Of a stretch of DNA of 64,000 nt, positions 43,326 through 52,474 are shown piece by piece. The notes below the pieces were generated by a model that made no database searches, was not told the origin of the DNA, and worked only from the letters and a program-made list of their open reading frames with translations. The stretch is from positions 61,092-125,091 of the forward strand of contig NZ_BOPB01000031.1 of assembly GCF_016863535.1 (NCBI RefSeq). Direction: 5' to 3'. Positions within the stretch are counted from its first letter, which is position 1. Each line of letters begins with the position of its first letter. The translations under genes and the position numbers were made by a program. This DNA comes from Micromonospora lutea (GTDB lineage Bacteria; Actinomycetota; Actinomycetes; Mycobacteriales; Micromonosporaceae).

Positions 43326-45116
43326 GTGCCGAACTCTTTTGTCGTCAGGGTGGCGGACCAACGGACCGTCGACGCGGAAGCGACCTGGGGGCAACGGGCC
43401 ATCTGGTCCTGCATCCAGTTCATGGGGGAACACGATCCGTACTTCAATGCGGGGCGGGTCCTGCCGGTGCCGCAGCGGTGCGGCCTGACCGACGTCGCCG
43501 ACGCGCTCGGTGAGCTGCTCCGCCGGCACGAGACCCTGCGGACCGTGTTCGAGCCCGCTGGGTCGACGCTGCGGCAGACGGTGCAGGGCGCCGGCGAACT
43601 TCCGGTCGCGGTGGAGCCGCTGTCCAACGCCGGAGACGCCTCGGCGGACGGGGCCGCGTGGGCTCGGATGTACGAACTCGCCGGTCTCGCGTTTCGGATG
43701 CGCGAGTGGCCGGTACGGATCGCGGTGCTGACCGAGGACGACCGGCCCCGGTTCGTGGCGATGGTCTTCAGCCACCTGGCGGTCGACCACACCGGTGCCG
43801 ACCTCGTCATGGCGGATCTCGCGGAGCTGCTGGCCGGGCGGCGGCCGCCGCTTCCCGAGCGCCAGCCGATCGACCAGGCCGAGTACGAACGGTCCGCGGC
43901 GGGGCAGGCGACGAGCGCGGCAGCCCTGCGGCACTGGGTCCGTGTCCTCAGGAGCATCCCCGCCTCCATCTTCGACTACCGCACCCACGAGACCGGGGAA
44001 CACCGATTCCGCCGGATGATCATGTATAGCGAGGCGGTCACCGTCGCCGCCGCCGTTGCGGCCGCACGCCTGCGGGTCACCTCGTCGGCGGTGCTGTTGG
44101 CGGCGGAAGCCCTCGTGTTGGGCCGGTACACCGGCCACGAGGTGGTGCCCGTGCAGCTCATCTGCGCCAACCGCGACGCGGAGCGGGATCGGCTGGTCGG
44201 CACGGTCGCCGGAGACGGTGTCGTCCGGGTCGATCTGGCCCAGGACTCCTTCGCGCGGATCGTCCGGCGGACCTTCCTGGCAGCGGTGGGCGCGTACCGG
44301 TTCGGTTACTACGACCCCGAGGCGGCCTGGCGCATGAGGGCCGCGGAGCACCTCGCCCGTGGCGCGGTGCTGGGCATCGGCGTCTACTTCAACGACGTAC
44401 GCGACAGTGTCTCGTCCGTCCGGCCAACCGACCCGGTGGACGGGCAGTCGCTTCGCCGGATCGCCGCCGCGACGAGGATCGAGGAGTCCGGCGGTTGGGG
44501 TCTGATGGACGCCCGGGTGTTCCTGACGGTGGCCGCCGCGGGCTCGTCGACCCGGCTGTCGATGCTCTGTGACACCGCGTACGTGCCGACGGACGACATC
44601 GTCGCGCTCCTGCGCGGCATCGAACGGGTGGTGATCGCCGCGGCTACCGACGACCTCAGCGCGCAGTTGCTCTCCGAAACCATCGGCGTGCCGCCGGTCG
44701 CGCGCGGCCCGGGCTGGGTGCGCGGCCCCGACGGTTGGGTCGATCTGGCCGGTACCCGCGCACTCTGGCGCGACCTGCTTCCCGACGGCACCGTGGGCGG
44801 GGTCTTCCTGGACGAGGACCCGGCCCTGATCGGGTCCGGGTTGGTCGGTTATCTTGCCGGGCCACCGGTCGGTGATGTCGGCGACCTGCACGAGGCGTTC
44901 GTCGCCGCGCTCGGCGAGCGGACGGATGTGCGCGCACCCGCCCGCTACGTCCGGTGTGCCCACGGACCGGACGATCCGGACGACCGGCAGGCGTGGGCGA
45001 AGTGCCCGGTGCTGGCCGAGGAGACGGGACGGCGAACCGAGGGCAGCACCGGTCGACTCTCGGTCGATCCCGCGGTTCGTCGCGCGGCCTGGGTCGCCGC
45101 AGGCGCCGGGTGCTGA
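43326..45116 (+). CDS. condensation-domain protein 2 with adenylation-tail relic
   Basis: 596 residues, GTG start. The C domain opens WGQRAIWSCIQFMGEHDPYFNAGRVLPV; the active site is SHLAVDH (149-155), Ser-for-His as in copy 1. After the shared RGPGWVRGPDGWV linker (about residue 460), residues about 475-596 resemble the C-terminal subdomain of an adenylation domain (GSGLVGYLAG, VRAPARYVRC, ending RQAWAKCPVL) with no N-terminal adenylation core. It may be a decayed C-A module or a scaffold. Role: condensation of carrier-bound units. Confidence 0.78.
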   Translation: MPNSFVVRVADQRTVDAEATWGQRAIWSCIQFMGEHDPYFNAGRVLPVPQRCGLTDVADALGELLRRHETLRTVFEPAGSTLRQTVQGAGELPVAVEPLSNAGDASADGAAWARMYELAGLAFRMREWPVRIAVLTEDDRPRFVAMVFSHLAVDHTGADLVMADLAELLAGRRPPLPERQPIDQAEYERSAAGQATSAAALRHWVRVLRSIPASIFDYRTHETGEHRFRRMIMYSEAVTVAAAVAAARLRVTSSAVLLAAEALVLGRYTGHEVVPVQLICANRDAERDRLVGTVAGDGVVRVDLAQDSFARIVRRTFLAAVGAYRFGYYDPEAAWRMRAAEHLARGAVLGIGVYFNDVRDSVSSVRPTDPVDGQSLRRIAAATRIEESGGWGLMDARVFLTVAAAGSSTRLSMLCDTAYVPTDDIVALLRGIERVVIAAATDDLSAQLLSETIGVPPVARGPGWVRGPDGWVDLAGTRALWRDLLPDGTVGGVFLDEDPALIGSGLVGYLAGPPVGDVGDLHEAFVAALGERTDVRAPARYVRCAHGPDDPDDRQAWAKCPVLAEETGRRTEGSTGRLSVDPAVRRAAWVAAGAGC

Positions 45117-45127
45117 ACGACCTCGGA

Positions 45128-45150
45128 CCACGACCGGGAGACGGTCGTGG
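45128..45150. terminator. hairpin between convergent genes
   Basis: CCACGACCG (45128-45136), GGAGA loop, CGGTCGTGG (45142-45150): perfect 9-bp stem in the 42-bp gap between the condensation gene and the convergent aminotransferase gene. No U-tract. Confidence 0.55.
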
Positions 45151-45158
45151 CCCGGACG

Positions 45159-46382
45159 TCAGGCCAGCGTCTCCATGAACCGGTGCATCCGGTCGAGTGC
45201 GTCCGCCAGGCGATGCGGTGGCTGGGTGAACGACAGCCGGACGTGGCCGCTGCCGTGCCGGCCGTAGCTACTGCCCGGCATGACGGCGACTCCCGTCTCG
45301 GCGAGCAACCGTTGTGCGAAGACCGCGTCCGGCAGGCCCGCGTCGCTGATGTCGGGAAACGCGTAGAAGGCACCCAATGGTGGGGTGAGCCGCACTGCGG
45401 GCATGTCGAGCAGCCGGGCGACGGTGAGTTCACGACGGGCGCGGTACTCGGCGGCGTACCTCGCCGACCAGACGGCCGTCTCGGGCGCGGTCAGCGCGGC
45501 GGGCAACGCCCGCTGCACGAACGCCGGCATGCAGCAGTTCGTGTTGGTCAGGAGTACCGCGAAGTCGGCGGCGAGGTGCGGGGGCGACACCATGATCCCG
45601 GCCCGCCAGCCGCACATCGCGTGGCTCTTCGACAGTGTCTCGGAGACGATGACCCGTTCCGGCGGCAGCTCGGCGAGCATCGCATCGGTGTCCGCACCGG
45701 ACCAGTTCAACCCCCGGTACGCCTCGTCGCGCAGCACGTAGAAGGAGTGCTGCCGGACGAGGTCCGTCAACTCCCGGGCGGTCTGCGGAAGCATGACGGC
45801 CCCGGTCGGATTGTGCGGTGAGTTGATGACCAGCAGGCGGGTCCGGGCGGTGACCCGGGCGGCCAGATCAGCGATGTCGGGGACGAAGCCTGCGGCGCTG
45901 CGCAACGGATAGCCGACAGGTACCCCGCCGGCGAGCCGCACCAGCTCGGCATAGACCGGGAAACCCGGATCCGGAAGCAGCACCTCGTCACCGGGAGCGA
46001 CGAGGGTCAGCAGGGCGAAATGCAGGACCATGTTGCTGCCCGGCACGAGCAGCACCTGCTCGGCGGCCACCGGCATCCGCAGCAGCCGCGCGTAGTGTCC
46101 GGCGAGGTGCTGGCGTACCTCCGGATCACCGGCGGGCGCCGTGTAGTGCGTCCAACCGTCGCGCGCACTGCTGACCATGGCCGACACGATGTGGGTCGCC
46201 GTCGGCAGGTCAGGCTCGCCGAGTTCGAGATGGATGACGTCTCGGCCGGTGGCGGCCAACTCGTCCGCCTGACGCTGCACCGCGAACGCCGAGTGCCGCC
46301 GCAGGCTGTGCAGCGGGGGCTTAGCCGGCGCGATGCGGGACGTCGACGGCGCAGTCGCCAACGTACGCAGGGCTTCGGTCAT
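45159..46382 (-). CDS. class I/II PLP aminotransferase
   Basis: 407 residues from the ATG at 46382, ATGA-coupled to E1-beta. LGEPDLPTA opening, NSPHNPTGAV substrate site, SKSHAMCGWRAG with the PLP lysine (SETLSKS), and a C-terminal Arg in HVRLSFTQP. It makes or consumes an alpha-keto acid; the E1 pair next to it acts on a keto acid, so the two are probably sequential. Confidence 0.88.
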   Translation of the reverse strand: MTEALRTLATAPSTSRIAPAKPPLHSLRRHSAFAVQRQADELAATGRDVIHLELGEPDLPTATHIVSAMVSSARDGWTHYTAPAGDPEVRQHLAGHYARLLRMPVAAEQVLLVPGSNMVLHFALLTLVAPGDEVLLPDPGFPVYAELVRLAGGVPVGYPLRSAAGFVPDIADLAARVTARTRLLVINSPHNPTGAVMLPQTARELTDLVRQHSFYVLRDEAYRGLNWSGADTDAMLAELPPERVIVSETLSKSHAMCGWRAGIMVSPPHLAADFAVLLTNTNCCMPAFVQRALPAALTAPETAVWSARYAAEYRARRELTVARLLDMPAVRLTPPLGAFYAFPDISDAGLPDAVFAQRLLAETGVAVMPGSSYGRHGSGHVRLSFTQPPHRLADALDRMHRFMETLA

Positions 46383-47332
46383 TCCGGCTCGCCCAGCACC
46401 CGCTGTACCTCGGCGCGAATTCGTCCCTCGGTCGGCCACATCGCCTCTTCGAGCGGGGGAGAGGACGGCACCGGAACGTCGGGTTGGCAGACGAAGCCGA
46501 TCCGTCCACCGACCGCGACCGCCACCCCGGGCTCGTCGAGCAGCCGGGACAGGATCTGCGCGGGCGCGCCGGAGCGCGGGCCGTCGTCGACGAACACCAG
46601 TCGCCCGGTACGGCGGACCGATGCGGCCAGCGCCGCGGTGTCCAGCGGGACCAGCGTACGGGGGTCGAGGACGTCACAGTGCACACCGTCGGCGGCGAGT
46701 GCGTCGGCCGCGTCCGCCGCGACCTTGACAGCGCCACCGATCGCCACGATCGTGGCCGCATCGCCGTGGCGCAGGTGTGCTGCCTCGCCGAACGGCAGCG
46801 GACCGGCGGCGAGCGCGGCACTCAACCCTCGCTGACGGTTCAGCTCCGGTGCGACGAAGTACAGAACCGGGCCCGGCCAACGCGTCGCGCCACGGAGCAA
46901 CGCGCACGCGTCCCGCAGCGAGCCGGGTACGACCACGGCGAGACCCGGTGTCTGCATGAAGATGCCGTACGGGCACTGCTCGTTCTGCGGGCCGAGCTGC
47001 TGCCGCCCGCGGGTCGCCGACGTGACGATCATCGGCACCCGGTACTGGCCGCCGGAGAGGTAGTGCATCCGGCCGGCGTGGTTGACGAGTTGGTCCATCA
47101 CCAGCATGGCGAACGAGGCACGGTTCAGGTCGACGATGGGCCGCAGACCGCTCATCGCCGCGCCGACCGCCATGCCGGTCATCGCCTGTTCGGAGATCGG
47201 GCAGATGCGTACCCGGTCCGAGCCGAAGCGCCGGCGCAGCGACGCCGGCGAGTTCGTGGCCAGGAAAACCAGGTTCGGATCCCGGGTGAACTCCTCCTCG
47301 AGGACGAGATCCAGCAGACCGACTTCGTTCAC
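46379..47332 (-). CDS. 2-oxoacid dehydrogenase E1-beta-like subunit (copy A)
   Basis: 317 residues from the GTG at 47332, GTGA overlap with E1-alpha. The Glu that activates TPP is in PISEQAMTGMAVGAAMSG, with LDPRTLVPLD later. Pairs with the E1-alpha next to it. No E2 or E3 in this operon, so it may transfer its acyl or hydroxyalkyl group to an unusual acceptor. Confidence 0.85.
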   Translation of the reverse strand: MNEVGLLDLVLEEEFTRDPNLVFLATNSPASLRRRFGSDRVRICPISEQAMTGMAVGAAMSGLRPIVDLNRASFAMLVMDQLVNHAGRMHYLSGGQYRVPMIVTSATRGRQQLGPQNEQCPYGIFMQTPGLAVVVPGSLRDACALLRGATRWPGPVLYFVAPELNRQRGLSAALAAGPLPFGEAAHLRHGDAATIVAIGGAVKVAADAADALAADGVHCDVLDPRTLVPLDTAALAASVRRTGRLVFVDDGPRSGAPAQILSRLLDEPGVAVAVGGRIGFVCQPDVPVPSSPPLEEAMWPTEGRIRAEVQRVLGEPE

Positions 47333-48330
47333 GATTCCTCCGCCCAGACATGCGTCGCCGCGTCTTCCGGTGCCGGCCACGCGCAGCTGCGGGCGGTCTC
47401 GACGGCGTGCTCCACCCGCTCGCGGGCCTGTTCCCAGATGGTTTCGACGTCCGCGTCGGAGAGCCTGTCCCGAAGGGGAGAACTCTGTCGCGCGGTGTCG
47501 ATCGGATCCCGTGCTCGCCACGCGGCCATCTCGTCGGCCGGCCGCACCTCCGGCGAAGGGCGCTCGAACTGCAGGTGGAATCGGGTCAGGTAGGTCTGCG
47601 CCTCGATGAACGTCGCGCCTCCACCGCCGCGAGCGAACTCAACCGCGTCTCGGGCCGCCGCCGCGACCGCCGTCACGTCGTTGCCGTCGACCCCCACCGC
47701 ACGGACCCGGTGCGCCTCTGCCAGGCGCAGCAGCGACACCTCGGGGTAGACCTCCTCGGTGCGGTTGCCCGCCTGGTATCCGTTGTGCTCGCACACCAGC
47801 ACCAACGGCAGCCGTTGCACGGCGGCGATGGTGAGGGTCTCGTGCACCACACCGCTGCCCAGCGCACCGTCGCCGATGAACGCCACGCTGACCGCCGGCT
47901 CACCGCGTACCTGGGCGGCCATGGCAGCGCCGGCGGCGACGGGTACGCCAGCGCCGACGATGCCGCTGGACATCAGCAGATTGGTCCGTCTGTCACTGAT
48001 CAGCGCGGCCGCCTTGCCGCCACACAGGCCGCCGGCACGGCCGAACAGTTCCGCGGTGAGCGCGTCGAGGTCCACCCCGCGGGCGATCGCGTGCCCATGC
48101 CCCCGGTAATGGCTGACCAGAAAGTCCGCCGGGGCCATCGCCGCGCACACGCCGACGGCGATGGCCTCCTGACCGACGTACGGATGCACCGGCCCGATCA
48201 CTTCACCGGCGGTGCGGAGCTCCATCATCCGCTCCTCGAACACCCGGATCAGCACCATGCTGGTGAACATCGCGACCGGGTCCGGCGCGGCCGGTCCGGC
48301 GCTCCTGGCCGGGGCGACGGCCATGGTCAT
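47329..48330 (-). CDS. 2-oxoacid dehydrogenase E1-alpha-like subunit (copy A)
   Basis: 333 residues from the ATG at 48330, ATGA overlap with the methyltransferase stop. TPP motif GDGALGSGVV...CEHNGY, with early HYRGHGHAIARG. Decarboxylates a 2-oxoacid with E1-beta. Differs clearly from the plus-strand E1-alpha at 50.5 kb, so it was not made by a recent duplication. Confidence 0.87.
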   Translation of the reverse strand: MTMAVAPARSAGPAAPDPVAMFTSMVLIRVFEERMMELRTAGEVIGPVHPYVGQEAIAVGVCAAMAPADFLVSHYRGHGHAIARGVDLDALTAELFGRAGGLCGGKAAALISDRRTNLLMSSGIVGAGVPVAAGAAMAAQVRGEPAVSVAFIGDGALGSGVVHETLTIAAVQRLPLVLVCEHNGYQAGNRTEEVYPEVSLLRLAEAHRVRAVGVDGNDVTAVAAAARDAVEFARGGGGATFIEAQTYLTRFHLQFERPSPEVRPADEMAAWRARDPIDTARQSSPLRDRLSDADVETIWEQARERVEHAVETARSCAWPAPEDAATHVWAEES

Positions 48331-48938
48331 AAGGTCTCCTCATCTCGTCTGTCCTGCGGCAGGCTGTGTCGGCGGGTGCTGATCATCAGACCGGTGCCGG
48401 CCGAGATCCGTGCCGTGACGAGCCGGGGGTCGTCGGTCAGCGTCCGCTCCACCCGCCGCACCGCAGCGCGGTGCTCCGGATCGGTGTAGCGCTCCAGGTC
48501 CATGTCGTCGACGACGAGCAACCCACCGGGGGCCAGGGCGTCGATCGTCAGGTGCAGTCCGGTCCACTTGCCGGCCACGGCGTCGGCGAAGATGAGGTCG
48601 AACCAGCCAAGCGTGGGCAGCAACGCCTCGGCGTCACCGGTGTGGATCGTGACGTGCGTCGGCCAGTCGTCGGCCCGGACGGCCGCGGCGAGCACCTCGT
48701 CCAGCTCGACCGTTTCCAGCCGGGCGTCGTCGCGCCGGCCGAGCCCATCGACCAGCCAGGCGGTTCCGACACCCGTACCGGTGCCCAGTTCCAGGATCCG
48801 ACCGTCGGGTGGGACCGCTGCCGCCAACGTCGCCAGCAGGGGGCCGACGGGGTCCTCGCAAGCACCCTGAAAACCGAGTTCGGACGCGCGGTCGAAGGCA
48901 CGCTGCGCGCGGACCGGCATCGCGGTGCGGGTCGTCAT
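48327..48938 (-). CDS. class I SAM O-methyltransferase, small
   Basis: 203 residues from the ATG at 48938. SAM motif ILELGTGTGVGTAWLVDGL, later LIFADAVAGKWTGLHL and LLVVDDMD, similar to small O-methyltransferases of the catechol type. Coupled to the monooxygenase gene upstream and the E1-alpha gene downstream. Confidence 0.8.
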   Translation of the reverse strand: MTTRTAMPVRAQRAFDRASELGFQGACEDPVGPLLATLAAAVPPDGRILELGTGTGVGTAWLVDGLGRRDDARLETVELDEVLAAAVRADDWPTHVTIHTGDAEALLPTLGWFDLIFADAVAGKWTGLHLTIDALAPGGLLVVDDMDLERYTDPEHRAAVRRVERTLTDDPRLVTARISAGTGLMISTRRHSLPQDRRDEETL

Positions 48939-49828
48939 GGGGTCTCCTCCGACGGGTCGGGCCGGGAGGTGGCCTGCCACTGGTCCCGTACCGGTGTGAT
49001 GACCTCGGTTGCCAGCTGGCGCAACAGGGCCGGTGACGTCTCGGGGGGCAGGCTGAAGACCACGTGGCGGGCCCCGGCGGCCACCAGGCGCGCCGTCCAG
49101 AACCGGGCCGCGAGCAGATCCCCGGCCGCGACGTGCAGCTGGGTCGACACCGTGATCTCGGTGGGGTCACGTCCGATGTCGACGCAGTGCCTGGCCAGGA
49201 TGTCGCGGCCCCGACGCAGCGTGCTGACCTGACCGTCGGCCACGTTCCAGACGTCGGCGTGCCGGGCCACGACCTTCAGGGCGCGCGGTCCGGAGGCCCC
49301 GAGGACGAAGCGGGGGCGGGTGGTCGGGCGCGGGTTCAGACTGGCGCCCTCCAGCTGGTAGTACCGGCCGGCGAAGTGGACGGTGTCCTGGGTGCAGAGC
49401 CGGTGCACGACGGCGCATGCCTCGTCCCAGCGGGCGAGCCGTTCCGCCGGGGCGGGCAGGGGTATGCCGAGTCGTCGGCATTCCTCGGCGTGCCAGCCCG
49501 CACCGAAGCCGAATTCGACCCGCCCGGCGGAGACGTGGTCGACGGTGGCGAGCATGTGCGCCAGCACGCCGGGATGCCGGTAGACGTTCCCGGTCACGAG
49601 GACGCCGATCCGCAGCCGTGCGGTCTGGGTCGCCAGCGCGGCCAGCAGGGTCCACGCCTCCAGACAACTTCCGTCGGGCGCGGCGTTGACAGGTTGAAAA
49701 TGGTCGTAGAGCCAGGCGTCCCGCCAGACGTCGTCAGCATCCGCGGCGGACCAGAGCCGTTGCAGATCGGACCAGCTGGTCAACTGCTGCGCGACCTTGA
49801 AGCCGAAATTCAGTTGGGTGGCCGTCAC
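48935..49828 (-). CDS. luciferase-like monooxygenase (FMN or F420)
   Basis: 297 residues, GTG start. Luciferase-like TIM barrel: DAWLYDHFQPV, RLRIGVLVTGNVYRHPGVLA, GRVEFGFGAGWHAEECRRLGI, and FVLGASGPRALKVVARHADVWN. The pattern fits F420-dependent and FMN-dependent members alike. First gene of the five-gene minus operon. Confidence 0.85.
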   Translation of the reverse strand: MTATQLNFGFKVAQQLTSWSDLQRLWSAADADDVWRDAWLYDHFQPVNAAPDGSCLEAWTLLAALATQTARLRIGVLVTGNVYRHPGVLAHMLATVDHVSAGRVEFGFGAGWHAEECRRLGIPLPAPAERLARWDEACAVVHRLCTQDTVHFAGRYYQLEGASLNPRPTTRPRFVLGASGPRALKVVARHADVWNVADGQVSTLRRGRDILARHCVDIGRDPTEITVSTQLHVAAGDLLAARFWTARLVAAGARHVVFSLPPETSPALLRQLATEVITPVRDQWQATSRPDPSEETP

Positions 49829-50513
49829 GGCGAACGCCGCCGCGTACGAATGGTGGACCGACTCATCGAGTGCTCCTGTTCCGCCGGTCGAGGCGCACCG
49901 CGCACCAGCCGCACGAATAGGGCGTCATTAGGCGGCGGCAAACCGTTCCCGACGGCGGTCGGGGTGTGATTTCGTGTCAGGGCGACCGAGGACGCGAATT
50001 GTCTCCCGGCGTCTGTTCAGGTCACACGACAATGTCGTCAGGGTGCGCTCCGGCGCACCTTGAGTCACTTCTGCGCAGTTGTTGGCCAAGCCCTCGTTGC
50101 GGTCGCCAATTGTGGTGCGACGGCATGGGCGTACGCGATGTGTGCTATTTGATTCCCCCGTTGAACGACCGGTGTGGCGTCGCCTGAAGACGGCAGCCAC
50201 CTGTCTCTGTTGAGCCTCCGGTGCGACGTTGTGACAGTCGGTCGCAACGCCTCGATGATGGAACCGTGATCGGCGTCAGATCGTCAACCAGCATCCCGCG
50301 CAGTGAGAAGCACCTATCCCTACACGCCCCGGGACCACGGAAAATCAAAGTGGACCACCGAGGTGTCTTGACGGGCTGGCTATTGTCAACCGGAAGCCCG
50401 CGCATCGGTCGGTCCGCACCGCGGTAGGCGGCGATATACGTATCCAGCCGCTGTCATCGGACGTCCCGCGCGCTTCGACAGATCACTTAACGCCGACGGG
50501 GGAACGAAGGCGC
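49829..50513. other. 685-bp divergent intergenic region with inverted repeats
   Basis: No supported gene. GTTGTGAC (50228-50235) and GTCGCAAC (50241-50248) form an imperfect inverted repeat (7 of 8 pairs). TTGAC (50368-50372) and GTCAA (50385-50389) form another. Both lie upstream of E1-alpha copy B and could bind a regulator. No clean -10 is evident. Confidence 0.35.
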
Positions 50514-51473
50514 ATGATCAACAATGCTGGGCCGAGTAATAGCGCCGCGGTGCTCGACGAGGGCGTCGGTCCGCCATCGCTGAGCCGACTGTCGGATGCG
50601 GACCTGTCGTCCATGCTGCTCATTCGGCACTTCGAGAAGAACCTGCTCAAGCTTTTCGAGCAGGGATTCCTGCACGGCACGACACACACCTGTCTGGGGC
50701 AGGAGTACGTGCCTGTGACAGTGACGTCCCTGCTGGGCGACGCTGACCACGTCTTCAGCAATCACCGCGGCCACGGCCACTACCTGGCCCGGTACGCAGA
50801 CGCAGAGGGCCTGCTCGCCGAGTTGCTCGGCCGCGCCGGTGCGGTCTGCGGCGGCGTCGGCGGTAGCCAGCACCTGCTCCGCGAACGGTTCCTCTCCACC
50901 GGCGTGCAGGGGCAGAGCCTGCCGGTGGCCGCGGGGGTGGCGTGGAATCTGAAGCGGTCCACGCCGGGAGCGCTGGCGTGCGTCTACACCGGTGACGGCA
51001 CATGGGGTGAGGGCGTGGTCTACGAAGCCCTGAACATCACCGCCCTGTGGGAGCTGCCGCTGCTGGTCGTCACGGAGAACAACGGCATCGCACAGTCGAC
51101 ACCGACCGGGCAACACATGGCCGGCGACGTCCGCGGCCGGGCGGCGGCCTTCGGTATCGCGTACGAGCGGTTCACCGACACCGATGTGACCCGGCTGCGA
51201 GCGGCACTGCAGCCGCTGGTGGAGCAGGTGCGTCACATGTCACGGCCGCTCGTCGTCGAGTTCGTCACCCACCGCCTCGGCCCACACAGCAAGGGGGACG
51301 ATTCCCGCTCCCCGGCCGAGTTGCGCGCGGTCCGCGCGGCGGATTGGGCCCTCAGGTACGCCGCCGCACACCCTGAGCAGTTCGAACGAATCGACGCGGA
51401 GCAGTCGCGGCGCGTCGAACAGGTCGTCGCCGAGGTGCTCGCCCGGCCGCTGACGGACTGGAGCCCACGGTGA
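50514..51473 (+). CDS. 2-oxoacid dehydrogenase E1-alpha-like subunit (copy B)
   Basis: 319 residues, ATG with aacgaagg upstream. TPP motif GDGTWGEGVV...TENNGI; NHRGHGHYLARY near residue 85. It forms a TPP enzyme with the next gene product. Unlike the minus-strand set, it is accompanied by a lipoyl protein, and no E3 is near. Confidence 0.87.
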   Translation: MINNAGPSNSAAVLDEGVGPPSLSRLSDADLSSMLLIRHFEKNLLKLFEQGFLHGTTHTCLGQEYVPVTVTSLLGDADHVFSNHRGHGHYLARYADAEGLLAELLGRAGAVCGGVGGSQHLLRERFLSTGVQGQSLPVAAGVAWNLKRSTPGALACVYTGDGTWGEGVVYEALNITALWELPLLVVTENNGIAQSTPTGQHMAGDVRGRAAAFGIAYERFTDTDVTRLRAALQPLVEQVRHMSRPLVVEFVTHRLGPHSKGDDSRSPAELRAVRAADWALRYAAAHPEQFERIDAEQSRRVEQVVAEVLARPLTDWSPR

Positions 51474-52474
51474 CCGCCCCCCGGGTGGCCAACGATCTCA
51501 ACACCGCGCTGCACCGGCTGTTCGCCGAGGACGAGCGGGTCATCCTGCTCGGCGAGGACGTCTGCGATCCCTACGGTGGTGCCTTCAAGGTCACCCGCGG
51601 ACTCTCCACCCGGTATCCCCACCGGGTCCGCAACACACCGATCAGTGAAGGTGCGCTGGTGGGTGTCGCCGGCGGCCTGGCGCTGGCCGGCGACACCGCC
51701 ATCGCGGAGGTCATGTTCGCCGACTTCGTCACGCTCGCCTTCGACCAGTTGGTGAACTTCGCCAGCAAGTCGACCGCGATGTACGGTCGCCACCTGCCGC
51801 TGCGTCTGGTGGTGCGCTGCCCGACCGGTGGGAACCGCGGGTACGGGCCCACCCACAGCCAGACTCCGCAGAAACATCTCATCGGGGTACCCGGCCTGGC
51901 CCTCTACGAGGCGTCGCCCTTGCACGACAACCACACGCTGCTCACCCGGATACTCGACGGCGGCGTGCCCGCCGTGCTGTTCGAGGGCAAGGTCCTCTAC
52001 GGCGAACGCATGTTCACCGGCGGCGTGATCGACGACCTCTACGGCTACGACCTCGCCGACGGCGTGGCCCGGATCCGCCTGCATGACCCGGTGCCGCCGG
52101 ACTGCGTGCTGATCACCTCTGGTGCGATGGTGCACCGTACCGTCGAGGCGCTGCGTGAGTTGCTGCTGCACGACGAGATCGTGGCCGAGGTGCTCGTCGT
52201 GTCCCGGCTCTACCCGGTCGAACGGGCGCCCCTGCTGAGCTTGACCGGGCCGGCGCGACGGGTGGCGGTGATCGAGGAGAGCACCGCCGGCGGCACCTGG
52301 GGCGCGGAGGTCGCTACGGCTCTGCACCCACACCTGTGGGGGACCCTGGCCTCGCCGATCCGTCTGATCCATTCCCTCGACAGCATCATTCCCGCCGCAG
52401 CGCATCTGGAACGACAGGTGCTGGTGCAGAGCGGCACGATCCGGCACGCCGTCAAGGAGCTGGTCCATGGTTGA
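51470..52474 (+). CDS. 2-oxoacid dehydrogenase E1-beta-like subunit (copy B)
   Basis: 334 residues, GTG start, overlapping the E1-alpha stop. Opens with ILLGEDVCDPYGGAFKVTRGL; the SEGALVGVAGGLALAG motif carries the activating Glu. The transketolase C domain is complete. It may transfer a two-carbon or acyl unit to the lipoyl protein that follows. Confidence 0.87.
   Translation: MTAPRVANDLNTALHRLFAEDERVILLGEDVCDPYGGAFKVTRGLSTRYPHRVRNTPISEGALVGVAGGLALAGDTAIAEVMFADFVTLAFDQLVNFASKSTAMYGRHLPLRLVVRCPTGGNRGYGPTHSQTPQKHLIGVPGLALYEASPLHDNHTLLTRILDGGVPAVLFEGKVLYGERMFTGGVIDDLYGYDLADGVARIRLHDPVPPDCVLITSGAMVHRTVEALRELLLHDEIVAEVLVVSRLYPVERAPLLSLTGPARRVAVIEESTAGGTWGAEVATALHPHLWGTLASPIRLIHSLDSIIPAAAHLERQVLVQSGTIRHAVKELVHG

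Noticed and set aside
43125..45131. 668-residue minus-strand frame
   Set aside because: Mirror of condensation protein 2, whose domain pattern and ribosome site are on the plus strand.
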